Part shown: piece after piece, positions 11,911 through 22,724 of the stretch | Layout: every line of letters starts with the position of its first letter | Numbering within the stretch: position 1 is the stretch's first letter | Origin: Helichrysum umbraculigerum | Lineage: Eukaryota; Streptophyta; Magnoliopsida; Asterales; Asteraceae | Direction of reading: 5' to 3' | NCBI GenBank assembly: GCA_949592205.1 | Contig: CATIUR010000001.1 | Span: forward strand, 238,346,750 to 238,410,749 | Length of the DNA: 64,000 bases | Notes under the pieces: model-generated | Database searches by the model: none | Told to the model about the DNA's origin: nothing | What the model saw: the letters and a program-made list of their open reading frames with translations, nothing else | Program-made: the position numbers and the translations under genes

Positions 11911-13697
11911 AGTTTTTGGCGCCGCTGCCGGGGAACACTTAACCGGTTGGACTTTGGTTCTATCGGGGAATGGTTGCTTATTCGATTTAGTGGAAAATAT
12001 AAAAAAAATTAACTAAAAAAAAAAAATCTTTTTAATCACGCACAATTTTATAGGCTTGATTTGCTAAACAAATATTTTTGTCTTGTCTAGAAGTTGTGAT
12101 GATTAATGATGTAATTTGGTTGTAAATAATTGTTTATATGTTAATTATATGTATATGCTTGTTATATAGTTTAATTTTTAATGGAGCGAAATTTTTGAAT
12201 TTTGTTTGCATAGACGTTCAACCGACGGTTGTGTGCACCAGCCGGCGGTTGGAAGGTCGTTTTTGCGAAAGAAAATTTTGTTTTCTACTCTGTTTGTATA
12301 TAGTATGGTTTGTTAATGTGTAGTTTTAACTTTTAGTTATTTATATTTTGTTTTCTTGTTCTGCTTTTTGTTTTCTTGTTTTTGTTTGCAGTTTCAAACT
12401 TTGTGTGTGTGTTCCCTGGAAACCCTCACGAGACTATAACTCGTCCACTTGGGATACCAAGGGGTTTAAAGGCTTGTTGCATACGCTAAATGCAACCGTG
12501 ATGCCTACGGAAGTGTGCTGTTGTATATTTTCAGAATCAGATCAAGAAAGCATTTTTCTTCAAGATCGGGGGAGTTTTCTGTTCACTTCTTTTCTATTCC
12601 CTATTTTACGATTCCTTGTTTTGCAATGAGGACATTGCTTTATTTGAAGTGGGGGATGGGGGAAAAGAAGTTTGTTTGTCCTGAGTTATAAATCCATAAA
12701 TATTGGTAGACTAAAGGTGTAAGGCATTCTATGTTAGTCATTTTTCAACCCAAATTTTTGTTTTAAAAATGTATTCTTTTTAAGTTTAGAAAATCTTGTA
12801 ATAAATTAGGGAAATTCAAAGGATAATTTGAACTTAAATTTTAAAATATGAGATAGTTCATCATGTGATGTATCGATAGGCAATCTATGTGTAAGTTGTT
12901 GAGCTATTAAAAAAATTAATGTAAGAAGTATGCAATATTCTGAGAGGAACTTTAGCAATTTATGACTTAGTCTTAATTCTTATATATGATAGCGTGCGAT
13001 ATGCCATAATTTTGGAAATCTAATTGATATCATTTGGGGATATACTGGGTGTTGTTTCCTTTGTTGTACGAAAGTATAGACCTGGTCTCCGTCAGTATAT
13101 CTAATGAAAAAGAGCAAAAAAGAGTTTAAACGAACTCAAGATTTTAAAATGTAGTCAAATTATATCGCTTTGTTGTACTAAGGTACAGACCTGCCACCAA
13201 TGGTTTGACTAAAAGTTATTTTGCTAAACCAAGGTCAAGTTATGTCGCTCTGTTGTGTTGAGGCACAGACCTGTCACCAATGTATTGACCTGATAAATGA
13301 TTATTTTAATTGGAGATCCATAATATGTGTAATATTAGCACGTTATATGTATAAGGGTATTTTGCTATTGTAAATCAAGGGTAAAGCTGCTAGAATCATG
13401 ATAAGTCAAGCTCAATTACCTAAGTATAGATTGTTTAGGTGGACAACAATATCGGTAATCATTGTGAACCATCTTGTATGCATAATAATAATGAATGAAA
13501 AAATTGGGTTTCCTAGAAGAGTTTCTTGATAGCTAAATCTTAATGTTGGATTATTTTTAAGCTAAAAATTTGGTTTATGAAATGCTAGCTTGTATGTAAG
13601 TCCCTATGAGCCATTGTCTGCCTATTAAATTTTGTCGTTTATAAGTTTTAAATTGATAGTCTACTTGAGGACAAGTAGGATTCAAGTGGGGGATGTT
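11911..13697 (+). other. Element L internal region, non-coding
   Basis: The primer-binding site TGGCGCCGCTGCCGGGGA (11917-11934) matches the Athila/Tat type. The polypurine tract is AGTGGGGGAT (13685-13694). No gag or pol domain can be read in any frame. The stretch around 12625-12665 (TGAGGACATTG, then AAGTGGGGGATGGGGG) resembles the 3' untranslated region of Athila-like elements, so L looks like the two ends of such an element joined with the coding part lost. Three imperfect repeats with GTACAGACCTG-like cores lie at about 13060-13290. Confidence 0.8.
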
Positions 13698-15471
13698 TGA
13701 TAAACGCCAAAATGTACTAAATTATAGTACTAATTACCCCTTTGTTTATTAGGTTTCTAATGTATTTTGTATGAATAAGATACTTATTTCGTTCATATTT
13801 GCATTTAGGAGTTTAATCGGAGCTTGGATAAAAAAGGAACGGAAAACGAGCTTATTTGGAAGAAAAGTTGCTAAAAGAATAAAACATTTGACAAGAGAAG
13901 ATTGGATCGAAGAAAAGAAGCTAAGAGAGTGAAGATAGACAAGATTGGATTGGATTGAAGTGTAAATGAAGCTCAAATCGGAAAAAGAACGAAAGATGAG
14001 CTGAAAATGAAGAAAAGTGTAAAAGCTGAGTTTTCGGACATGCTGTTAGTATTTTGGCCATAACTTCTTCATACGAACTCCGATTGAGGTGATTCAACTT
14101 GGAGAATTTAGCTAACAGATGGGGCTACAACTTTTGTTTTGGCTGCTTTTAGTGAAAATGCATCCATACGGCGTATGGATGTCCATACGCCGTATGGATT
14201 GAAAACTGGGCCAAAACTTGTTATCGCGGGCCGAGACTGATGGGCTTTTACATCCATACGCCGTATGAAATTCCATACGCCGTATGGATGACTTTTTCAG
14301 CCATTTAAGTCCGATTTTAGGGTTTTCATTTGATAACTTCACACAAGCCCTAACCATACGACCAGAGACGACCAGAGGGGGTTTTCCCCTACTTTGGGAG
14401 CAAAACGATGGCGATTCGGAGGCGGAAAAAGCTAGGATTGATTTATATCGATTCTAATTCATTCGGTTTATGATTCGGTTTGCTTATCTTGTTCCGATTT
14501 TAATTAGAACATGTCTATGTGTTTATTTTGATATCATGAATCTGATTTTGTATAATTGAATCATTGATTATATTTATTGTTAATTGTTTGGTTTATTTAT
14601 CCTTGATTATGAATGTTTGAAAGTTATAATTGTGTTTTGAATCAATTGACTGATTGAAGATTGTTATGTTATCCGTGAATCCTTGTTTATTGGTGATTGT
14701 TAGTTATTACTTAACGTGGTCAATAGTGTCATTGAGATTGAGTTCCTTTGGCATTATTGATTATTGATGATTATGAATTTAGGTTTATGGTCATTGCTAA
14801 ATAGATTGAGTTTGATAGGTTAAGAGAATAGTAACTAATCAATCTAAAATGAATGAGCTAATAAGTAATTATTAGAAGGTATTGTTGATTCATACCGCGA
14901 GGAATAATCGTAACAAGTCGTGAATACTTAATGCACAATCTAGGGAAAAGTACACAATATAGCATCATCCTTATGACAACGGATCGATGTTTAATGTGGA
15001 ACCCTAGATTGTAGATATTAGTTAGACCCGAAACGTTGGCTAATATACATTCAACTTAATATCATTGAAGTATTTGGTACTAAGTTGATATAAAAGAAAT
15101 CACAATCAGACAATCAAAACACAATGAACCGGATAATATGAATCGGAGGGTGAAGACTCTAAGCAATTACATGTCTATCTCCAATTGTTTATCTGTTCCT
15201 TCTTTCTTGTTTTATGATGTTTGGTTTGGTTATTTAGTTTATCTTGAACGTTCGTACGGAACTAAAACGTACCCCCTATCTTACTGCTTTATTAGTTTAG
15301 TTAATAATTCTAATTTAACTGAATAACATCGTTCTTGTGTTCCTTGTGTTCGACCTGGACTTACCATAGCTATACTATTCCGATCGGGTATTCTTGCCTG
15401 GTTGTGTGATAGTATTAATAAGGTATTTTCAGTTATAAATAATAAAACAAGACGCGCTTTCACACGCATCA
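13698..15471 (+). repeat. Element L 3' LTR
   Basis: This uninterrupted 1774-bp LTR is collinear with 722-1296 plus 10722-11910. It contains four palindromic motifs at 14164-14178, 14183-14197, 14254-14268 (one mismatch) and 14273-14287. It is followed by the target duplication GCGGT at 15472-15476. Confidence 0.93.
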
Positions 15472-15476
15472 GCGGT

Positions 15477-16368
15477 TATTTGCTGAAAATTTGGAATGAA
15501 ATATTATTTCATGTAATATTGTTTTGTTGTTGGTTAAGCCAAACATAACAATAAAGCAAACACAAATAAAGGATGATATTATTGTAAAAGGAATGATGAT
15601 CTTATTACATGGTATACTTATGTAATGATAATAATATATGATTATATAATCACATATGATTATGATCATTCACTTTTATCCTTGGTGTTGAAAATTTGTT
15701 GTTGGGGTTTGTTTATGGAAAAACAATTACTTCAAGTATTGTTTTGTGTACCGAAAGATCTAAAGAACAAGTCTTGTTTAACAAGTGTGGTACATGCAAT
15801 TTTGGGATTTGATATATATTTATTATCAAAATCCGGTGTGTTTGTCGTTTTGATCTTATATGTTTATGTTGAACTATGATATGATTATACTATGCATAAT
15901 TGTATTTGTATGATATGTTTCGAATGATGATTAATATGCTTAACATGCTTGACTAAAAAATGTATATTCGAATAAAGAGCATGAAATGTTATTCTTAAAT
16001 TTGAAATTCATTTGTATCACTTGAGGTGATAATCATATTAATATATATGCGGATCATTCGTTTATGAGAATATAAAATATGATTACGTGTTATGCTTATA
16101 TGCTTTAAGATATTATTCTTTGGTATGATATGCTCATATATGTATATGTAATCATATTAATACCTGGCCTAATATGTGATTATGTGGTTATAACACATGA
16201 TTGAATGGTATGATGTATATATGCTTTAACATATGATTGACTTGGTATGATATAATCATTTGTGTTCATATGTTATCAAGTGATTATTTGGTGTGTCTTT
16301 ACCAAGTGTGATTGCATGTTCATTGTTAGGTATATATGTTAAAGTTATAATGTGCTTATATATTTAAC
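15477..16368 (+). other. AT-rich filler inside Copia A
   Basis: The gag end, protease and first part of integrase of Copia A should lie here, but I can read none of them. The sequence is strongly AT-rich, with many variants of ATATGATTAT and ATGCTTATA. It may be a heavily decayed segment or an unrecognised insertion. No gene is supported. Confidence 0.5.
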
Positions 16369-18689
16369 ATGAGAGATTTTGATTTTGAGTATGATTTGTA
16401 TGGGACTCCATCATTGGGTAATAAAAAATACTTTGTTACATTTATTGATGATGCTTGTAGGTTTTGTTATGTTTACTTGTTACATACTAAAGATGAAACT
16501 TTAGATAAGTTTAAAACATACAAAACTGAAGTTGACTTACTACTAAATGTATCAATCAAAAGGTTAAGAACGGATAGGGGAGGTGAAATTATTAATCTAA
16601 CTTATTTCCAATCCGTGGGTATAATTCATGAGACTGTTGTTTTATTTGCTTAAATAGAGTTCCTAATAAAAGGAACAAAATTACTCCTTATGAAGTTTGG
16701 TATAAATGAAAACCGAACTTGAACTATCTTCGGGTATGGGGTTGTAGGGCTGTTGTAAGACTCCCTGATCCTAAGAAGAAAAGTTTAAGTGAACGAGGTA
16801 TAGATTGCATATTTATTGGATATGCCGAGCATTCCAAGGCCTATAGGTTCTATGTTATTGAACCTAATGATTCTGTTTCGGTTAACACCGTGGTTGAATC
16901 AAGGGATGCAATCTTTGATGAGAATCGCTTCTCATCTATATCTCGACCAAAGGGTATGGTCCCTAGCTCTAGTGGAACCAATAAGGAGGTAAGTTCGGAT
17001 GTGACTCAAGATAAGTCATTTGAACTTAGGAAAAGCAAAAGAGAAAGGAAACCTAAGTCATTTGGGCCTGATTTTCAGCTATACTTAACTGAAGGTACAA
17101 GGGATGAGGTTTCTACCCAATATTCATATTGCTTTAATGTTGAGGATGATCCCAAAACATTTGATGAAGCAATAAAGTCTCAAGATGTTGCCTTTTGGAA
17201 GGAAGCAATCAATGATGAGAAGGATTCCATCATGGGCAACAACACTTGGGTGTTGTTCGATCTACCACCTGGTTGCAAGCCATTAGGTTGCAAATGGATC
17301 TTCAAAAAGAAGATGAAGGTAGATGGAACTATTGAAAAGTTCAAGGCAAGATTAGTCATTCAAGGTTTTAGACAAAAACCCGGAATTGACTATTTTGACA
17401 CTTATGCTCCGATTGCTCGTATCTCCACTATTAGATTGTTGATTGCCTTAGCTGCAATACACAATCTTGTGATTCACCAAATGGATGTGAAAACTGCATT
17501 CTTGAATGGTGACTTGGAAGAGGAGGTTTATATGAGACAATCAGAAGGCTTCATCATGCAGGGCAATGAAAACAAGGTGTGTAAACTTGTTAAATCCTTA
17601 TATGGATTGAAACAAGCACCTAAGCAATGGCATCAAAAGTTTGATGAAGTGGTTTTGTCAAGTGGTTATAATTTAGACCAATCAGACAAATGTGTATATA
17701 GCAAATTTGATGAATCCGGTAAAGGAGTCATTATTTGTCTATATGTTGATGACATGTTGATCTTTAGGACTAATCAAGATCAAGTTGACTCAACGAAAGA
17801 GTTTTTGTCATCAAGATTCTCCATGAAAGATTTGGGGGAGGCTGACGTTATCCTTGGTATTAGGATTAAACGTGAAAACAATGGAATTTCCATTTCTCAA
17901 GCTCATTACATTGAGAAGGTACTTAAGAAATTCAATTGTTTTGATTGTACTCCTGTAAGTACCCCTATGGATCCTAGTGTGAAACTTTTACCAAATAAAG
18001 GTGAGGCTGTATCACAACTTGAGTATTCAAAGGTGATTGGTTGCTTGATGTATGCCATGACAAGTACAAGGCCGGACATTGCTTTTGCTGTGGGAAAATT
18101 GAGTAGGTTTACTAGTAATCCTAGTGCTCATCATTGGCAAGCAATTAGGCGGGTACTAAAGTATTTGAAGAAAACTATGGATTATAGTTTATCTTATGTT
18201 AGATATCCTTAAGTTTTAGAAGGTTATTCCGATGCTATTTTGATAACCAATGTTGAAGATCATTCTTCAACAAGTGGTTGGGTGTTCTTGCTTGGGGGAG
18301 GTGCCATTTCATGGGCTTCCAAGAAGCAAACATGTATTACCAATTCGACAATGGAATCTGAGTTTGTTGCATTAGCTACTGCTGGTAAAGAAGCGAAATG
18401 GCTAAGAAACTTGATTTATGAGATTCCATTGTGGCCTAAACCTATTGCTCCCATTTCTATCCATTGTGATAGTGCTGCTACATTGGCAAAGGCTTATAGT
18501 CAAATGTACAATGGGAAGTCTAGACACTTAGGTGTTAGACATAGCATGATTCGTGAACTTATCATGAATGGGGTGATTTGTGTAGTGTTTGTGAGGTCAC
18601 AACAAAATTTAGCTGATCACTTGACGAAGGGATTAGCTAGAGACTTGGTTAATAAGTCTGCATTAGGGATGTGTTTAAAGTCCACATAA
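16369..18689 (+). pseudogene. Copia A pol remnant (integrase, reverse transcriptase, RNase H)
   Basis: The first part (16369-16635) is the integrase core, with TPSLGNKKYFVTFIDDA and LRTDRGGE. An internal deletion near 16635 then removes the catalytic Glu region, and the sequence continues at NRVPNKRNKITPYEVW. There is a TGA near 16708, read as an Arg codon (CGA) changed to TGA, and another in-frame stop at 18210-18212. Reverse transcriptase (within 16719-18212) has ARLVIQGF, MDVKTAFLNG, SLYGLKQAPKQWH and YVDDMLI. RNase H (18213-18689) keeps STMESEFVAL and LADHLTKGLA. The sequence fits the Tork clade. It cannot give a working polyprotein. Confidence 0.92.
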
Positions 18690-18781
18690 TTTCTAATGGT
18701 AAGACACCAAATTCCCTCCTAATAGAAATTAGGAGCTGAATTCAATGTGGAAAGCTTACACTTGGAAATTGGAGCACATTG

Positions 18782-18836
<55 letters not shown>

Positions 18837-19255
18837 ATCCCAAGGGTATGTGCTCGGACCTGCTGAGGTTAGGTTGAAGTTTACTTCTTAATAGCTCCTT
18901 TGAAAAAGTGCAAAAGCAGGTGCATGAAGTAAAGGAACTACCTATATGAATGTGAAGTTTTGCCGCTTCAAGAAGCTTTGGACTTTTAGCTTTGAAACAT
19001 TCATGAATGGATATGGACACATGGCTAGTATAGTGTCAAGATCGCTTTAGAGTATTTGAAAACTTGTGTGTATATTATCTTCAGGTATTCAAATGGGTTG
19101 AAGGGTTCAATTCTTAGAATACCCCGATTCTCGAATATTTGGAATGTGTAATGTACTAAGATGGAAATTCAATCTTCAAGACATTTTCATTTATGCATAA
19201 GTTTTGTTTTGCTTGCTTATCTCATGTAAAGGAATTACACTAAATTGGGGAGGAT
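18690..19255 (+). other. Copia A 3' untranslated region with (TA)n tract
   Basis: This runs from the end of RNase H to the polypurine tract (TTGGGGAGGAT, ending at 19255). A pure (TA)n microsatellite of about 50 bp lies at 18783-18832. No ORF of interest is present. Confidence 0.8.
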
Positions 19256-20072
19256 TGTTAGTAATTTGGTGTAATTGAGGGATATGGTTATTAGACTTGG
19301 AAACGGGTTAGGAGGTACGGAGTGTACGCCCATCAAGTCGGTAACATCCCTGATTAAAAGCTATTGCGGAAATTGGTGGTATTATTGAAATTGGCCTAGT
19401 CCAAGACGAAGGCCTATTTCTAGACAAAATACATGATTGCTGATTTTAATGTCCTGATGGTTGATTTTCATAACCATGTGGCTGATTTTCTAGACCTGCG
19501 TGCTGATAAGCCTCTGTCTAGACAAAGGCCTAAACACAGACAGATACCTAGTTCCAGACAGGAATCCTGATTGCAGATTATGAATGCCTTGTTGCTGATT
19601 CATAATACATGATGGATGATTTTGAAGCCTAAGTGCAGATTTTGCCAAACGGGTCGGGTGGCAAATCTGACCCGTTTTGCTGTGACTCTTCATTGGCTTA
19701 CCTGCTGGACTTTATGGTCATTAATATATTAATGATCCATGAATACTAAAAGGACTATAACTGCAATAGCTTAATGGAGTTTATGATGGTTACTTAATAC
19801 CAATTTAATTCCATTGATTGTTGGGGGATATATAAACTCCAAAAATGGATTCACATGAGAGATGAATTAGAACACTAAATACTCTTTTGCAAACCAGGTT
19901 CTTGTTTTGTTGCCTCAAATCAAGAACACCACTCTTTGTCTTATCCCAAAACAAAGTTCGTGTAACCCAAGGCATATAGGGTCGAATTGTTGTTTTCGGA
20001 AAGTGATAACACGATTCAAAGGGATATCCGGTCCATTGAAGTCTCTACCCTATTACACGGTTTCCTCCAACA
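19256..20072 (+). repeat. Copia A 3' LTR
   Basis: This 817-bp LTR begins TGTTAG just after the polypurine tract and ends CCAACA. Its last 222 bases match the window's first 222. The region 19434-19640 contains degenerate short repeats of the form GCTGATTTT(N)AT and TCTAGAC. The target duplication cannot be checked because the left end is outside the window. Confidence 0.88.
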
Positions 20073-20633
20073 GAGAATTGGTTCTATCACTGGTCTTGGC
20101 TGTGAATAAGATGAAATTCATAGATTGGGGTGCATATGTTTGAGATTTGTTCGTAAGCTGCGTATAATTTGTATATACGATTATCTATTTAACCATTTTT
20201 TTTCTCTATTATTTATGTGGTTTAATTGTTTGTTTAATTCATGTTTAGGACAATTGATGTTGATGATCTAGGACTGCTATGGATAATGGTGACCCTAAGG
20301 TTTGACCATCCCCTCAAGACATCTCCAATTGAAGGTAGTTTTGTAAATGTTTCTTTCTTTCTTTTGGAGATCAACATGGTGTGGCAGGCGTCCAGGTTTA
20401 TAGTGCACATCATACTCACTTGCTGGAACTAAACGTAGAATTAAGATACAAATATACAATTTGAGAGGATTGTTTTAATCAAATGTAACTTAATTGTCAT
20501 TTTTACAGGTTAATTCATCGAGTGAGGAAATTATTTGGTTTGCCCCGTTGATGTTTTATTTTCAAATATGCCTTGCATAATTGCATTCTTTACTATTTCT
20601 CTATTTAAACATATATGGTATATTTTAGTGCAG
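20073..20633. other. No gene recognised
   Basis: This is the flank to the right of Copia A. Some stretches look exon-like between possible splice sites (for example a frame reading LGLLWIMVTLRFDHPLK near 20270), but I cannot assign them. Given the pseudo-exons just downstream, this may be more decayed gene fragments. Confidence 0.4.
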
Positions 20634-20723
20634 GTAATTGGAGGGGGAGGATATACCAAACAAAATGTTCTTCCTTTTGGACTCTTGAAGCATGAGTTCT
20701 TCTAGATACAGAGTCTCATAATG
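20634..20723 (+). pseudogene. Histone deacetylase exon fragment (HDA9-type)
   Basis: After an acceptor-like TTTTAGTGCAG, the sequence reads VIGGGGYTKQNV and then, after a one-base shift, WTLEA-stop-VLLDTES, ending at a GGTATG donor-like site. This is the C-terminal GGGGYT block of class I (RPD3-type) histone deacetylases, closest in my recall to HDA9 because of YTK and LLDTE. These enzymes remove acetyl groups from histone tails in the nucleus. Only this exon is present, it has a frameshift and a TGA, and no other deacetylase exon is readable nearby, so it is a dead fragment. Confidence 0.65.
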
Positions 20724-20748
20724 GTATGTGTTTCTATCTTGATTGGTT

Positions 20749-20904
20749 CATGTACCATCTTATTAGGTACTCCTTTCTTTTTTATTTTTTTATTGATGAG
20801 TTATCTTAGATCAAGTGAAAGAACTTTAGATGTGCGTTGTGTACCATCTTATTAGGTTCATGTACCATCTTATTAGGTACTCCTTTCTTTTTTATTTTTT
20901 TATT
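20749..20904 (+). repeat. Local direct duplication with poly-T tail
   Basis: A block of about 47 bp containing GTACCATCTTATTAGGTACT and a T-rich run occurs at about 20749-20794 and again at about 20857-20904, with a further partial copy (GTACCATCTTATTAGGTTC) at about 20839. It looks like a simple local duplication. Confidence 0.75.
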
Positions 20905-22094
20905 ATTTATGATGAAAAACAATACGTAAATTATATATTTAATCATGCTCTTCACTAGCAACTTCACTAGATGATGCATGGGACTTTGAATTTTGCATGT
21001 TTTGAATGTTCTCAAATATGTTATGCATGTCCCTTTTTTGAATTCGCCTATCTTCCTCTGATATCTTTATGTGTTATGGTACTATTGACATTACATGTAA
21101 GATAAGTTATAAATAAAGTGTTCCATTTTTCATAAATCGTTTGGAATTATGGAAAAAGATAAAAAAAAAAAATATTTCAAAAGTTGTTGCATGTGGTTTT
21201 TGATTTATTTGGTACATTCACGATTAGTTTGGATTACTTATTGTGATTGATATAATCTGAATTATATCTTAGATGTTGTATCTTTGATGTCGATATTCCT
21301 TTGTGTTCTGAATCTTGCAACATGAAATTATATCTTTAATGATAAAGGTCTAAGTCTTACAAGTTCTTTATACTTTTCCATGTTTTGTTGGTGTGTAACT
21401 AAGGTTTCTAGGTTCACCTAGATATGTTCATAGGAGACATATTGTCGCATCTGTTGTTTGTTTGCTTAGACAAATGATGTTCATATTTGTGTTTTTAGTT
21501 TCAGGGTAACTCCTTATATAAAGAATAAAGCTCTATTCCAAGTTTCAGGTTTTCTCATATGTTTGCTAACGTTGTTGCTTTGTACATGGGTGCACATACA
21601 GTCAGACACTAAATCAAACCGTCTTAATCAAACCATCTAAAAAGACATGGCTGGCTAACTTAGAGTTTTCATGAAACTTATGCTTATTAATCATTTAGTG
21701 ATATAGAGCTGACACTCCATAATATACCAAATGTCAAAACTTAAACATGGCATGCAGAAGTGCAAATAGCATTTGTATTGTTAATGAAAATTAAGCTTTA
21801 GTTTAGACGATGTGGTTGACTATTTGTAGAGATGCAAATGTGATTATTTATTTATTTTCTTTGCTGCCAGTTATTTTTCTTTGCTTTGTTTTTCCGTAAG
21901 ACTGAAAAGGATTTTGTAGCAGTAAACTTCCGTTTTATAAGTATTTAATTTAATTCATCATAGCTATAAGTGGTAATTTTAACCCATGTACTATTATGAA
22001 TGGGCTGATATAACAGTCTCACACAGAGTATTATGTGTTACTCAAGCATCTAATTTGTTGTCTTTAATCAAAGCATTTTTTATTTTTTTTACAG
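20905..22094. other. AT-rich sequence without a recognised gene
   Basis: I see no domain, repeat family or RNA gene. The stretch ends with a pyrimidine-rich run and ACAG that looks like the acceptor of the SFR2-like pseudo-exon at 22095. Part of this may therefore be old intron. Confidence 0.5.
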
Positions 22095-22484
22095 GGAAGA
22101 AATATTAAGGTTTTGGTTTGATCTTGATACATTAAAGCTGGCAAGAGATGCGGGTATAGAAGTCTTACGAATGGGAATAGATTGGACAAGGATCATGCCA
22201 AATGAGCCTGTCAATGGACTTAGAGAATCAGCAAGTGATATAATGTCTATAATGCCCTACTTTTCTCTTTTAATTTTTTACTTCTTATATGTATTTTTGT
22301 CTTCTCCTTACCCCTATTCATGAAACTGAATTGGTTCCCATAAGACTTATAATGCAGCACTTGATTGATATAGATGGATCGTCAATAGAGTTCAATCTTA
22401 TAGTATCAAAGTTATGCAGTTATGCTGGCTTCGTTCCACCACTCATTGTTGCCACATGCTGGAGATTGTGGATATGACTTTGAA
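22095..22484 (+). pseudogene. SFR2-like (SENSITIVE TO FREEZING 2) gene fragment, two exons
   Basis: Exon one (22095 to about 22230) reads EEILRFWFDLDTLKLARDAG, then IEVLRMGIDWTRIMPNEPVN, then GLRES. After about 115 bases of intron-like DNA, a second exon (about 22345-22484) reads ALD-stop-YRWIVNRVQSYSIKVM and, after a shift, MLASFHHSLLPHAGDCGYDFE, followed by GTAAAT. This is the glycoside hydrolase family 1 fold of SFR2, the chloroplast outer-envelope enzyme that transfers galactose between galactolipids during freezing. The fragment has a TGA at a conserved Arg, a shift, and substitutions at conserved Trp and Pro, and it lacks both ends of the gene. Confidence 0.75.
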
Positions 22485-22724
22485 GTAAATATTAGATACA
22501 TATTAGACTTTGAGAAATTTTGATTTGCATACCACCGTTTTTGTAATGCGAAAACTATTATTGTTTAGTGATTATGAACAATATCTTATTTAATGTCAAT
22601 ATTCATACTAATGTTTCTAAAACTAACTCAAAATCTTTGGTGATTATGTATAGTTGCAGCAACAATCTTGACGGAACTCACTGATTTGTTTCGGGTATGT
22701 ATCTGAACTTTCTCATTCTTTGTA

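Larger units (their letters stand above)
722..15471 (+). mobile_element. Element L: coding-free Gypsy-type LTR element (LARD-like), with Copia B nested inside
   Basis: Both LTRs start TGATAAACGCC and end CACACGCATCA. The element is flanked by a perfect 5-bp target duplication GCGGT (717-721 and 15472-15476). Removing nested Copia B leaves a 5' LTR of 1764 bp against 1774 bp at the 3' end; the 10-bp difference is a small tandem duplication (GACCAGAGAC) near 14358. The 1.79-kb internal region has a primer-binding site and a polypurine tract but no gag or pol. The primer site is the same as in Athila-like element E (from 56171), so L was probably mobilised in trans by an Athila/Tat-type Gypsy element. 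It is inserted in decayed Copia A. Confidence 0.9.

Noticed and set aside
11577..11938. ORFs on both strands near 11.6-11.9 kb, also present at 15.1-15.5 kb
   Set aside because: They are in the LTR of element L and occur in both LTR copies only because the LTRs are duplicated.
12348..12629. ORF of 93 codons in the interior of element L, Cys- and Phe-rich
   Set aside because: Low-complexity, T-rich codons and no gag or pol similarity; treated as chance.
22095..22484. A functional SFR2 gene
   Set aside because: Only two exons are readable, with a stop codon, a shift and lost conserved residues.
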